A stretch of DNA of 64,000 bases, from assembly GCF_012395815.1 (NCBI RefSeq), contig NZ_JAAZQQ010000002.1, positions 806,001-870,000 of the forward strand, written 5' to 3'. The first letter of the stretch is position 1, and every line of letters starts with the position of its first letter. The DNA comes from Roseicyclus persicicus (lineage in GTDB: Bacteria; Pseudomonadota; Alphaproteobacteria; Rhodobacterales; Rhodobacteraceae). Of the stretch, positions 45,705 through 54,036 are shown one piece after another. A program made the translations under genes and the position numbers. Below the pieces are notes generated by a model. That model was not told the DNA's origin. It did no database searches and was given only the letters and a program-made list of their open reading frames with translations.

Positions 45705-46421
45705 TCACCAGCTGATCTCGTGGGGGGCGACGCGGGTGTCGTTCACCTCCACGCTGGCGATGCGGCCGTCGGCGAAGCGCACCACCCGGTGCGCCATGGC
45801 GCGGATGCCGGCGTTGTGGGTGATGACCACGGTCGAGGTGCCGAACTCGTCGTTGATCTCGCGCAGCACCTCCAGCACCTGCACGCCGGTCTTGCTGTCG
45901 AGCGCGCCCGTGGGCTCGTCGCACAAGAGCACCTCGGGCCGCTTGGCGATGGCCCGCGCGATGGCCACGCGCTGTTGCTCGCCGCCCGACATCTCGGCCG
46001 GGAAATGGTCGAGCCGGTGCTTGAGCCCCACCCGCTCCAGCGCCTCGGCGGCGTCCATCGGGTTCGGCGCCACGTCGGTGACTAGCTGCACGTTCTCGCG
46101 CGCGCTGAGCGAGGGGACGAGGTTGTAGAACTGGAAGATGAAGCCGACATGGTTGCGCCGGTAGCGCGTCAGCGCCCGGTCGCCGAGGCGGGTCAGTTCG
46201 AGATCGCGGAACCAGACCCGGCCGCCGGTCGCGTGGTCGAGCCCGCCGAGGATGTTCAGGAGCGTCGACTTGCCCGACCCCGACGGCCCCAGCAGCACCG
46301 ACAGCTCGCCCGCGTAAAGCTCCAGGTCGACGCCGGCCAGCGCGTGGACCTTTGCGCCGCCGGTGTCGTAGACCTTGGTCAGGCCCTCGGTGCGGAAGAC
46401 GGTGTCGGGACGGTCGGCCAT
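45705..46421 (-). CDS. ABC transporter ATP-binding protein (MacB/LolD type)
   Basis: This 238-residue ATPase has Walker [10 protein letters not shown] (45-53), '[19 protein letters not shown]' Q-loop region, signature [14 protein letters not shown] and Walker B '[12 protein letters not shown]'. The LolD/MacB-like '[21 protein letters not shown]' is typical of exporters that pair with FtsX-type permeases. It is the first gene of the exporter operon; a TTGA-N6-TCAA box lies 39 bp upstream, in the divergent gap with the dehydratase. Confidence 0.92.
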   Translation of the reverse strand: MADRPDTVFRTEGLTKVYDTGGAKVHALAGVDLELYAGELSVLLGPSGSGKSTLLNILGGLDHATGGRVWFRDLELTRLGDRALTRYRRNHVGFIFQFYNLVPSLSARENVQLVTDVAPNPMDAAEALERVGLKHRLDHFPAEMSGGEQQRVAIARAIAKRPEVLLCDEPTGALDSKTGVQVLEVLREINDEFGTSTVVITHNAGIRAMAHRVVRFADGRIASVEVNDTRVAPHEISW

Positions 46422-46459
46422 GATGGCCCACTGTCTCACATGATCGGCCGCGCGGCGAC

Positions 46460-46473
46460 TTGATCTGCCTCAA
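46460..46473. promoter_or_regulatory. FNR-type box in the divergent exporter/dehydratase region
   Basis: TTGATCTGCCTCAA matches TTGA-N6-TCAA. It is 100 bp before the dehydratase start and 39 bp before the ATPase start on the other strand. The spacing suits activation of the dehydratase gene better than the ATPase gene. Confidence 0.5.
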
Positions 46474-46529
46474 CCGGCCCCGATGGGGCTTGTGGGGCGG
46501 GGGGCGGCTCCGCTACCACTGGGGCAGGG

Positions 46530-46560
46530 GTTTCACTATCCGGCCCCGTGTTTCACTATC
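46530..46560 (+). promoter_or_regulatory. Tandem direct repeat, candidate operator of the dehydratase gene
   Basis: GTTTCACTATC occurs at 46530-46540 and again at 46550-46560, exactly 20 bp apart, with related CGGCCCC/TGGAACC following. The second copy ends 12 bp before the start codon. A period of two helical turns suggests two sites for one regulator, perhaps a sugar-acid repressor. Confidence 0.4.
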
Positions 46561-46572
46561 TGGAACCATGCC

Positions 46573-48342
46573 ATGTCCGACACCCGCGCCAACCGCCGCT
46601 ACCGCAGCCAGGAATGGTTCGACAACCCCAACAACCCGGGCATGACGGCGCTCTACCTGGAGCGCTACCAGAACCAGACCTTCACCAAGGGAGAGCTGCA
46701 GTCCGAGCGCCCGATCATCGGCATCGCCCAGACGGGCAGCGACCTGGTGCCCTGCAACAAGATCCATGTCTTCCTGATGGACCGGATCAAGGCCGGCATC
46801 CGCGACGCGGGCGGGATCCCGATGGAATTCCCGGTCCACCCGATCCAGGAGACGGGCAAGCGGCCCACGGCGGCGCTCGACCGCAACCTGCAATACCTGT
46901 CGCTGGTGGAGGTGCTGCACGGCTACCCCATCGACGGGGTGGTCCTGACCACGGGCTGCGACAAGACCACGCCCGCGCTGCTGATGGGGGCGGCCACGGT
47001 GAACCTGCCCGCCATCGCGCTGAACGGCGGGCCGATGCTGGATGGCTGGTGGAAGGGCAAGCGCGCGGGCTCGGGCACGATCATCTGGGAAAGCCGGCGG
47101 CTGCTGGCCGAAGGCAAGATCGACTATGCCGAGTTCATGGAGCGCGCCTGCGCCTCGGCCCCGTCGCTCGGGCACTGCAACACCATGGGCACGGCGAGCA
47201 CGATGAACGCGCTAGCCGAGGCGCTGGGGATGACGCTGCCGGGTGCCGCCGCGATCCCGGCGCCGTTCCGGGAGCGGATGGAGATGGCCTATTTCACCGG
47301 CCGCCGCATCGTGGAGATGGTCGAGGCGGACCTGAAGCCGTCCGACATCCTGACCCGGGCGGCATTCCTGAACGCGATCAAGGTCAACACGGCGATCGGC
47401 GGGTCGACCAATGCGCCGCCGCATTTGCAGGCCATCGCGCGGCACATGGGGGTGGAGCTCGACGTGACCGACTGGCAGGCGCACGGGCTGAAGCTGCCGC
47501 TGCTGGTCAACATGCAGCCGGCGGGGGAATACCTGGGCGAAGGCTTCTTCCGCGCGGGCGGCGTGCCGGCGGTGATGGGGGAACTGCTGGCCGCGGGGCA
47601 ACTGGACGGGGCGGTGATGACCGCCGCGGGCAAGCCGCTGGCCGAGGCGCTGGCGGGCGCGCGGAGCCTCGACCACGACGTGATCCGCCCCTTCGACCGG
47701 CCGCTGCGCGAGGAGGCGGGGTTCGTGGTGCTGTCGGGCAACCTGTTCGACTCGGCCCTGATGAAGACCAGCGTCATCTCGGCCGACTTCCGCGCGCGGT
47801 TCCTGAAGAATGGCGTGTTCGAGGGCCGCGCGGTGGTGTTCGAAGGGCCCGAGGATTACCACGACCGCATCAACGACCCCGCCCTCGGCATCGACGAGAC
47901 GACCATCCTGTTCATCCGCAACGTGGGTTGCGTCGGCTACCCCGGCTCGGCCGAGGTGGTGAACATGCAGCCGCCCGACGCGCTGATCCGGGCGGGCATC
48001 CGGCACCTTCCGACGGTGGGCGACGGGCGGCAGTCGGGGACCTCCGAGTCGCCCTCGATCCTGAACGCCTCGCCCGAGGCGGCGGTGGGGGGCGGCCTCG
48101 CGCTCCTGCAGACGGGCGACCGGGTGCGGCTGGACCTGACGGCCGGCACCCTGAACGCGGTGGTGGAGCCGGCCGAGTGGGCGGCCCGCCGCGCCGCGTG
48201 GCAGCCACCCGAGATCCTCCACCAGACGCCCTGGCAGGAGATCTACCGAACCCATGTGGGGCAGCTGGCGCAGGGCGGGTGCCTGGAGCTGGCGACGGCC
48301 TACCAGCGCATCGCCGAAACCCTGCCGCGCGACAACCACTGA
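46573..48342 (+). CDS. IlvD/Edd family sugar-acid dehydratase (L-arabinonate dehydratase-like)
   Basis: This is a 589-residue Fe-S dehydratase. Cluster-binding cysteines C61 (DLVPCNKIH), C129 (TTGCDKTTPA, with D130-K131 at the Mg site) and C202 (GHCNTMGTASTM) are present. The N-terminus 'YRSQEWFDNPNNPGMTALYLERY' and the length match pentonate/hexonate dehydratases rather than biosynthetic IlvD. It would remove water from an aldonic acid to give a 2-keto-3-deoxy acid. The start ATG lacks a good ribosome site. No sugar pathway genes adjoin it, so the substrate is open. Confidence 0.87.
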   Translation: MSDTRANRRYRSQEWFDNPNNPGMTALYLERYQNQTFTKGELQSERPIIGIAQTGSDLVPCNKIHVFLMDRIKAGIRDAGGIPMEFPVHPIQETGKRPTAALDRNLQYLSLVEVLHGYPIDGVVLTTGCDKTTPALLMGAATVNLPAIALNGGPMLDGWWKGKRAGSGTIIWESRRLLAEGKIDYAEFMERACASAPSLGHCNTMGTASTMNALAEALGMTLPGAAAIPAPFRERMEMAYFTGRRIVEMVEADLKPSDILTRAAFLNAIKVNTAIGGSTNAPPHLQAIARHMGVELDVTDWQAHGLKLPLLVNMQPAGEYLGEGFFRAGGVPAVMGELLAAGQLDGAVMTAAGKPLAEALAGARSLDHDVIRPFDRPLREEAGFVVLSGNLFDSALMKTSVISADFRARFLKNGVFEGRAVVFEGPEDYHDRINDPALGIDETTILFIRNVGCVGYPGSAEVVNMQPPDALIRAGIRHLPTVGDGRQSGTSESPSILNASPEAAVGGGLALLQTGDRVRLDLTAGTLNAVVEPAEWAARRAAWQPPEILHQTPWQEIYRTHVGQLAQGGCLELATAYQRIAETLPRDNH

Positions 48343-48348
48343 GCGGCG

Positions 48349-48433
48349 CCACGGTCTTGCAAGACCGTGGCCAGAGCCTTGCAAGGCTCTGCCGCGGCCC
48401 TTGCAAGGGCCGCCACGTCCTTGCAAGGACGTG
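48349..48433. repeat. CTTGCAAG palindrome array B (four units)
   Basis: Four consecutive perfect inverted repeats have the core CTTGCAAG and outer arms CCACGGT/ACCGTGG (48349-48370), CAGAGC/GCTCTG (48372-48391), GCGGCC/GGCCGC (48394-48413) and CACGTC/GACGTG (48414-48433). Every arm differs but pairs. The pitch is 20-22 bases. It lies 7 bp after the dehydratase stop and just before the FNR box of the usp gene, both genes running in the same direction. Confidence 0.9.
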
Positions 48434-48448
48434 CGCGCCCCGCCCCGC

Positions 48449-48462
48449 TTGACCGAGATCAA
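48449..48462 (+). promoter_or_regulatory. FNR-type box upstream of the universal stress gene
   Basis: TTGACCGAGATCAA is a perfect TTGA-N6-TCAA box centred 58 bp before the ATG. With a start of transcription near 48497 it would sit at about -41. Universal stress genes are common FNR targets. Confidence 0.6.
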
Positions 48463-48513
48463 CGACCGGCGCCCCGATTGCTGCGCTATCCTCGGCGCAG
48501 GGGAGGGCCGGGA

Positions 48514-49341
48514 ATGACCGACGCCAAGTTACGAACCATCATGGTCGCCACCGACCTGTCGGAGCGCTCGGACCGCGCGCTCGACCGGGCGGTGATGCTC
48601 GCACGCGCGCACGACGCCCGGCTGAGCGTGGTCTCCGCCGTCGACGGCGCCTATCCGCCGGCCCTGCGCGACGAGTTCACGGCGCGGGTGCGCCAGCATC
48701 TCGACCACGCCCGCCCCGGCGACGACGTCGTCACCACGATCCATGTCGAGGCGGGCGACGTGGTCGAGATCCTGCTGCGGCACCTGAACGGTCCCGAGGT
48801 CGACCTGGCCGTGCTGGGGGTGCACCGGACGCGCACCTTCCTCGACGGGCTGCGCCAGACCACGATGGAGCGTCTCGTGCAGGGCGTGCGCAAGCCGGTG
48901 CTGCTGGTGCGCGACCTCGCCACCGGGCCCTACGCGCGCGCGCTGGTGCCGGTGTCCTTCTCGCCGTCCTGCGCGGCGGCGCTGGCGGCGGTCGCGCAGA
49001 TCGCGCCCGGGGCCAGCTGCCGCGCGGTCCATGCCTGGCTCGTGCCCTTCGGCGGCCTGACCGGCGGGGCGGGGTCCGAGATGGCGCCCGCCGTCGAGGC
49101 CGAGACCCGCGCCCTGGCCGAGGACTGGGCCGCGCGGCTGCCCGCGGGCCTGCCGCGCCCGGTGCTCGTCCATGGCGGCGTGGTGGAGGTGCTGGAGCGG
49201 GAACTGGCCACCGTCGCCCCCGACCTCGTGGCGATCGGGGCCCACACGCGGCCGGGCCCGGCGCTGCACCCGCTGGGGGGATTCGCGGCCGAGCTGATCC
49301 GCCGCCCGCCCTGCGACCTGCTGGTGACCCGCGGCCGCTGA
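48514..49341 (+). CDS. Universal stress protein, tandem UspA domains
   Basis: This 275-residue cytoplasmic protein has two UspA domains. Domain 1 is 'RTIMVATDLSERSDRALDRAVMLARAHDARLSVVSAVDG' to about 140. Domain 2 is shorter and ends 'VAIGAHTRPGPALHPLGGFAAELIRRPPCDLLVTRGR', whose G-2X-G-9X-G-like loop suggests ATP binding. It is preceded by GGGAGG and by an FNR box, which suggests induction at low oxygen. The precise function is unknown. Confidence 0.9.
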   Translation: MTDAKLRTIMVATDLSERSDRALDRAVMLARAHDARLSVVSAVDGAYPPALRDEFTARVRQHLDHARPGDDVVTTIHVEAGDVVEILLRHLNGPEVDLAVLGVHRTRTFLDGLRQTTMERLVQGVRKPVLLVRDLATGPYARALVPVSFSPSCAAALAAVAQIAPGASCRAVHAWLVPFGGLTGGAGSEMAPAVEAETRALAEDWAARLPAGLPRPVLVHGGVVEVLERELATVAPDLVAIGAHTRPGPALHPLGGFAAELIRRPPCDLLVTRGR

Positions 49342-49353
49342 GGCCCGGCCGAA

Positions 49354-49389
49354 CAAAAAAACGGGGGCGCATCCCGCGATGCGCCCCCG
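49354..49389 (-). terminator. Intrinsic terminator of the cold-shock gene
   Basis: Eleven-base arms (49362-49372 and 49379-49389) around a 6-base loop are followed on the minus strand by TTTTTTT. It lies 28 bp after the csp stop. Confidence 0.93.
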
Positions 49390-49416
49390 CCTGGTCCGAT
49401 CGGACGAAGCGTCGTC

Positions 49417-49623
49417 TCAGACGAGCTTGATGTTGACGGCGCTCTCGCGGCCGTCACGGCCCTTCTCGAGGTCGAAGGTCACCTTCTGGTTGTCCTGAAG
49501 GCCCTTGAGGCCCGAGCGCTCGACGCCCGAGATGTGGACGAACACGTCCTTGGAGCCGCCATCGGGGGCGATGAAGCCGTAACCCTTGGTGGCGTTGAAC
49601 CATTTCACGGTGCCAGTGGCCAT
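49417..49623 (-). CDS. cspA: Cold-shock domain protein (CspA family)
   Basis: This is a 68-residue single-stranded nucleic-acid-binding protein and RNA chaperone. RNP1 KGYGFIAPDG is at 13-22 and RNP2 VFVHIS at 27-32. The sequence is the standard 'MATGTVKWFNATKGYGF' form. A long A+T-richer leader precedes it (about 49624-49760), as usual for csp genes. A strong terminator follows. Confidence 0.96.
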   Translation of the reverse strand: MATGTVKWFNATKGYGFIAPDGGSKDVFVHISGVERSGLKGLQDNQKVTFDLEKGRDGRESAVNIKLV

Positions 49624-49802
49624 TCCCGTGTCTCCTGTCTTGTCACGCTGCCCGCACCATGCGGCAGCCCGGCGTCACTCATGCAGATCGAGAGCACAAG
49701 TCTTGGCCGATGGGCGTAAGACAGGGGTCGATAGAGTAGAGATAGCACCGCGGGTGATGCGACGTTTTCGCCGCGAAGTAAAGGAAAATCGGGGCAACCG
49801 GG

Positions 49803-49816
49803 CTGACCCATGTCAA
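49803..49816 (+). promoter_or_regulatory. Near-FNR box upstream of the MaoC-Pta gene
   Basis: CTGACCCATGTCAA has one mismatch to TTGA-N6-TCAA and is centred 67 bp before the ATG. On the other strand the same bases read TTGACA, a -35 hexamer, so a role in transcription toward cspA is an alternative. Confidence 0.35.
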
Positions 49817-49876
49817 GGTCGGCCCATCCCGGCGGGTTAGTCTGCCCCGGCCGGACAAGGGAGCCAGACACCGCCC

Positions 49877-51250
49877 ATGACCATTCTCACGAGCACGCCC
49901 TGGGCCGACCTGGCCGTCGGGCAGGAGGCCGGCACGACGCGGCTCTGCCGCGCCGAGGACCTCTATGTCTTCGCCCATGCCAGCGGCAACCTGAACCCGA
50001 TGCACCTGCCCGAGCTGGACGGCGACGGCGACGGCCGCCCCGAGGCCGTGGCGCCGTCCGCCTGGGTCGCGGCGCTGATCTCGGGCGTGCTGGGCAACCA
50101 GCTGCCGGGGCCGGGCACGCTGTACCTGAGCCAGTCCCTGCGCTTCACCGGGCGGGCCCACGCGGGCGAGACGCTCGCCGTCGGCGTGCGGGTGGCCGAA
50201 AAGCTGCCGGGCGGCGTCGTGCGCCTGTCGGTCTGGGTCGACGGGCCCGCGGGCCGCATCGCCGAGGGCGAGGCGACCGTGCAGGCGCCGGACGCCGCGC
50301 GCCGCTTCGACGGGGTCGAGGTGCCGGGCCTGACGGTGCAGTCCCACCGCCACTTCGACGCGCTGCTGGCCCGCGCGGAGCCGCTGCCGGCGCTGCCGAC
50401 CCTCGTCGTATGCCCCGAAAGCCCCGACGCGGTGATGGGCGCGGTGATGGCGCGCGACCACACCCTGATCGACCCGGTCTTCGTCGGCGACCCGGCCAGG
50501 ATCGCGGCGGCGGCGCAGGAGGCCGGGGCCGACATCGCGGGCATCGAGATCGTCGACGTGCCCGACCACCGCGCCGCAGCGCTCCGGGCGGTCGCGCTGA
50601 TCCATGAGGGCCGGGGCCGGGCGCTGATGAAGGGGCACCTGCACACCGACCAGCTCCTGCACGCGATCCTGAAGAAGGAGGGGGGCCTCAGGACCAACCG
50701 GCGCCTCAGCCATGTCTTCGTGATGGACGTGCCGGGGCTCGATCACCTGCTGTTCGTGACCGACGCGGCGATCAACATCGCCCCCGACCTCGAGTGCAAG
50801 GTGTCGATCGTCCAGAACGCCATCGACCTCGCCCGCGCGCTGGGGCTGGAGCAGCCCAAGGTCGGGATCCTGTCGGCGGTCGAGACGGTGACGGCGTCGA
50901 TCCCGTCCACGCTCGACGCCGCCGTCCTGTCCAAGATGGCCGAGCGCGGCCAGATCACCGGCGGGCTGGTCGACGGGCCGCTGGCGATGGACAACGCGGT
51001 CGATCCGGGTGCCGCGCGGACCAAGGGGCTGACCGGGCTGGTGGCGGGGCGGGCCGACATCCTGGTGGCGCCGAACATGGAGGCGGGGAACATGATCGCG
51101 AAGGAGCTGACCTTCCTCGCCCATGCCGAGGCGGCGGGCATCGTGATGGGGGCGCAGGTGCCGGTGATCCTGACAAGCCGGGCCGACGACGACAAGGCGC
51201 GGCTCGCGTCCTGCGCGGTGGCGGCGCTTTATGCCGAGAGCCTGCGGTGA
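49877..51250 (+). CDS. MaoC-like hydratase / phosphate acyltransferase (PTA_PTB) fusion
   Basis: This is a 457-residue fusion. Residues 1-150 are a MaoC hot-dog domain ('DLYVFAHASGNLNPMHLP', with the Asn-x-x-H-like active-site segment) that acts on enoyl- or hydroxyacyl-CoA. Residues about 165-457 are a phosphate acetyl/butyryltransferase ('DAVMGAVMARDHTLIDPVFVGDP', 'MDNAVDP', 'ADILVAPNMEAGNMIAKEL'). The latter would make acyl phosphate for the acetate kinase encoded next with a GTGA overlap. Together they would turn acyl-CoA into acid plus ATP. Confidence 0.9.
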   Translation: MTILTSTPWADLAVGQEAGTTRLCRAEDLYVFAHASGNLNPMHLPELDGDGDGRPEAVAPSAWVAALISGVLGNQLPGPGTLYLSQSLRFTGRAHAGETLAVGVRVAEKLPGGVVRLSVWVDGPAGRIAEGEATVQAPDAARRFDGVEVPGLTVQSHRHFDALLARAEPLPALPTLVVCPESPDAVMGAVMARDHTLIDPVFVGDPARIAAAAQEAGADIAGIEIVDVPDHRAAALRAVALIHEGRGRALMKGHLHTDQLLHAILKKEGGLRTNRRLSHVFVMDVPGLDHLLFVTDAAINIAPDLECKVSIVQNAIDLARALGLEQPKVGILSAVETVTASIPSTLDAAVLSKMAERGQITGGLVDGPLAMDNAVDPGAARTKGLTGLVAGRADILVAPNMEAGNMIAKELTFLAHAEAAGIVMGAQVPVILTSRADDDKARLASCAVAALYAESLR

Positions 51251-52419
51251 GCCTGATCCTGACCCTGAACGCGGGCTCGAGCTCGATCAAGGTCGGGCTC
51301 TATGCCGCCGCCGACGAGCCCCGCGAGGAGGCGCGCGGGCAGGTCGAGGCGCTGGGGCCCGCCGCGCGGTTGGAGATCGAAACGGGCGGCGAGAGGACGG
51401 TCACGGAGATCGGCCCGGCCGACCACGCGGCCGGGCTCGCGCGGCTTGTCGCGGCGCTGGCGCCGCTCCGCGCCGGGCGGCCCATCGCGGCGGTCGGCCA
51501 CCGCATCGTCCACGGCGGCCCCGACATCGACGGGCCGCGGGTGCTGACGCCCGACCTGATCGACCACCTCGACACGCTGTCGCCGCTCGCGCCGCTGCAC
51601 CAGCCGCACAACCTGTCGGGCGTCCGCGCCGCGCTGGCCGAATTCCCCGACGCGGTGCAGGTCGCGGCCTTCGACACCGCCTTTCACCGCGGCCATCCAT
51701 GGGTGAACGACACCTTCGCCCTGCCGCGCCGCTTCTACGCCGCGGGGGTGCGGCGCTACGGGTTCCATGGGCTCAGCTACGACTACATCGCCGGGCGGCT
51801 CGCCACCGATCACCCCGACCTCGCGGCGGGCCGCGTCATCGTCGCCCACCTCGGCAACGGCGCCTCGCTCTGCGCGCTCGAGGCCGGGCGCTCCGTCGCC
51901 TCGACGATGGGCTTTTCGGCGCTCGACGGCATGCCGATGGGCACCCGCGTGGGCCAGCTCGACCCCGGGGTCGTCCTCTACCTGATGGGGCAGGGGATGA
52001 CCGCGGCCGAGATCACCCGGCTCCTCTACAGTGAGAGCGGCCTCAAGGGCCTGTCCGGGATCAGCCACGACATGCGGGTGCTCCTGGCCTCGGACGCGCC
52101 CGAGGCGGCGGAGGCCGTGGCCTATTTCACCTTCCGCCTCGCGCGCGAGATAGGGGGGCTGGCCGCCGCGCTGGGCGGCCTCGACGCGCTGGTCTTCACC
52201 GGCGGCATCGGCGAGCACGCCGCGCCGGTGCGGGCGCAGGCGCTGGCGCGGCTGGGGTTCCTCGGCCTTGCCCTCGACCCCGCGGCCAACGCCGCCAACG
52301 CCCCCGCGATCCACGCCGGCCCCGTGCCGATCCTGGTGATCCCGACCGACGAGGAGCGCATCATCGCCCGCGCCGCGGCGCGCGCGCTCTTGACCTCCGC
52401 ACCTGACCAGACGAAGTGA
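51247..52419 (+). CDS. ackA: Acetate kinase family protein
   Basis: This 390-residue ASKHA-fold kinase makes acetate (or propionate) and ATP from the acyl phosphate. It has the N-terminal 'LTLNAGSSSIKVGLY' (8-22), 'FDTAFHRGHP', 'RRYGFHGLSYDYIAGRL', 'HLGNGASL', 'TMGFSALDGMPMGTRVGQLDPGV' and 'LVFTGGIGEHAAPVR'. The GTG start overlaps the pta stop. The DUF1499 gene follows 5 bp after the stop, or overlaps it if a GTG start is used. Confidence 0.95.
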   Translation: MSLILTLNAGSSSIKVGLYAAADEPREEARGQVEALGPAARLEIETGGERTVTEIGPADHAAGLARLVAALAPLRAGRPIAAVGHRIVHGGPDIDGPRVLTPDLIDHLDTLSPLAPLHQPHNLSGVRAALAEFPDAVQVAAFDTAFHRGHPWVNDTFALPRRFYAAGVRRYGFHGLSYDYIAGRLATDHPDLAAGRVIVAHLGNGASLCALEAGRSVASTMGFSALDGMPMGTRVGQLDPGVVLYLMGQGMTAAEITRLLYSESGLKGLSGISHDMRVLLASDAPEAAEAVAYFTFRLAREIGGLAAALGGLDALVFTGGIGEHAAPVRAQALARLGFLGLALDPAANAANAPAIHAGPVPILVIPTDEERIIARAAARALLTSAPDQTK

Positions 52420-52424
52420 CCGCC

Positions 52425-52880
52425 ATGCGCATCGCCCTGATCCTCCTTGCCGTCCTCGCCGCCGCCACGATCGGCGCGGCGATCTGGTTCCGCACCGTCT
52501 CGATGCCGGCCGAGACCTGGCACGTGGACCCCGCCGCGGTCACGCCGCCGGCCACGCCGAACTTCGACCTGCGCGTGGGCGAGCGCGCCCCGGTCTTCGA
52601 CGCGACGCCCGACGTGATGGCGGCACGGCTCGACGCCATCGCCGCGGTCGAGGGCGCGGCGCTGATCGGCGGGTCGCTGGCCGAGGGGCACATGACCTAT
52701 ATCGTGCGCTCGCGGCTGATGGGCTACCCCGACGCGGTGTCGATCCGGCTGGTGCCCGTGGGGCAGGGCACGCGGGTGGAGATCTTTTCCCGGTCGCGCT
52801 TCGGCCATTCCGACATCGGCGTGAACGCGGCCCGGGTCGAGCGCTGGATTTCGACCGCCCGCGCGCAGACCGGCCCTTGA
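52425..52880 (+). CDS. DUF1499 family protein
   Basis: This 151-residue protein has an N-terminal membrane helix (about 2-22, '[20 protein letters not shown]') and a soluble DUF1499 domain with '[52 protein letters not shown]'. The biochemical role is unknown. The ATG at 52425 was preferred; a GTG at 52416 overlapping the ackA stop is possible. Confidence 0.82.
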   Translation: MRIALILLAVLAAATIGAAIWFRTVSMPAETWHVDPAAVTPPATPNFDLRVGERAPVFDATPDVMAARLDAIAAVEGAALIGGSLAEGHMTYIVRSRLMGYPDAVSIRLVPVGQGTRVEIFSRSRFGHSDIGVNAARVERWISTARAQTGP

Positions 52881-52911
52881 CCGGCGCTCGCGCGCCCGTC
52901 ACATCGCGCCC

Positions 52912-53967
52912 ATGCTGCCCGAGGACCGCCTGACCCAGATCACCGAGCGTTTCGAGTATCTCGAGGCGCGGCTGAATGCCGGCCCGGCGCCCGACGAGAT
53001 CGCGCGGGTGAGCCGGGATTACGCCGAGCTGAAGCCCGTGGTGGCCCAGATCGCCGGCTGGCGGCAGCTCAGGGCCGACATCGCCGAGGCCGAGGCGATG
53101 CTGGCCGACCCCGAGATGCGGGCGCTGGCCGAGGAGGAGCTGCCGCGCCTGCGCGCCGCGCTGCCCGAGGCGGAAGCCGCGCTGCAGCTGGCGCTGCTGC
53201 CCAAGGACGCGGCCGATGCGCGGCCGGCGATGATCGAGATCCGGCCGGGCACGGGCGGGGACGAGGCGGCGCTGTTCGCGGGCGACCTGCTCCGCATGTA
53301 CACCCGCTATGCCGAGGCGCGCGGCTGGCGCATGGAGATCGTGGACCTGCAGGAGACCGAGCTGGGCGGGGTCAAGGAGGTCACGGCGCGGATCGAGGGC
53401 GACGGCGTCTTTGCCCGCCTGAAGTTCGAGAGCGGCGTGCACCGGGTGCAGCGGGTGCCCGAGACGGAGTCGGGCGGGCGCATCCACACCTCGGCGGCGA
53501 CGGTCGCGGTGCTGCCCGAGGCCGAGGAGGTGGAGATTGACATCCCCGCCACCGACATCCGCATCGACACGATGCGGTCCTCGGGCGCGGGCGGCCAGCA
53601 TGTGAACACGACGGACTCGGCGGTGCGGATCACGCATCTTCCGACCGGGATCGTGGTGACGAGTTCCGAGAAATCGCAGCACCGCAACCGCGAGATCGCC
53701 ATGCAGGTCCTGCGCGCGCGGCTCTACGACCTGGAGCGGCGGCGGGCGGCCGACGCGATGGCCGCGGACCGGCGGGCGCAGGTGGGGACGGGGGACCGGT
53801 CGGAGCGGATCCGCACCTACAATTTCCCGCAAGGCCGGATGACGGACCACCGGATCAACCTGACGCTCTACAAGCTCGACGCGGTGATGAACGGCGACCT
53901 CGACGAGGTGATCGACGCGCTGACGGCGGATGCGCAGGCCCGCCAGCTGGCGGCGATGGAAGCGTGA
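52912..53967 (+). CDS. prfA: Peptide chain release factor 1
   Basis: This 351-residue factor terminates translation at UAA and UAG. The stop-reading tripeptide is PET (183-185) and the peptidyl-tRNA hydrolysis motif GGQ is at 227-229 ([17 protein letters not shown]). The C-terminal '[25 protein letters not shown]' is complete. It is followed by prmC, whose product methylates the GGQ glutamine. Confidence 0.97.
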   Translation: MLPEDRLTQITERFEYLEARLNAGPAPDEIARVSRDYAELKPVVAQIAGWRQLRADIAEAEAMLADPEMRALAEEELPRLRAALPEAEAALQLALLPKDAADARPAMIEIRPGTGGDEAALFAGDLLRMYTRYAEARGWRMEIVDLQETELGGVKEVTARIEGDGVFARLKFESGVHRVQRVPETESGGRIHTSAATVAVLPEAEEVEIDIPATDIRIDTMRSSGAGGQHVNTTDSAVRITHLPTGIVVTSSEKSQHRNREIAMQVLRARLYDLERRRAADAMAADRRAQVGTGDRSERIRTYNFPQGRMTDHRINLTLYKLDAVMNGDLDEVIDALTADAQARQLAAMEA

Positions 53968-54003
53968 GGGCGCCCTTGCCCCGGCGGGTGCGCGGGGCGG
54001 CAC

Positions 54004-54033
54004 CGGAGGAATGCGTATTTGGGGAAAGATGAA
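54004..54033 (+). repeat. Short CGGAGGAATGCGTATTTGGGG block before prmC
   Basis: The 69-bp gap between prfA and prmC contains a block similar to the end of the fdsB-fdsA element: CCGGAG, then GTATTTGGGG and AAAGATGAAG. It probably belongs to the same dispersed family and may also supply the prmC ribosome site. Confidence 0.4.
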
Positions 54034-54036
54034 GGG

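Noticed and set aside
43171-46128. A 985-codon open frame on the plus strand
   Set aside because: It lies opposite the FtsX permease and HlyD genes, whose motifs are clear. Its composition is that of a reverse-frame artefact.
42057-48433. CRISPR arrays
   Set aside because: The repeat units are palindromes of 18-26 bases placed back to back without unique spacers, and no cas genes are present.
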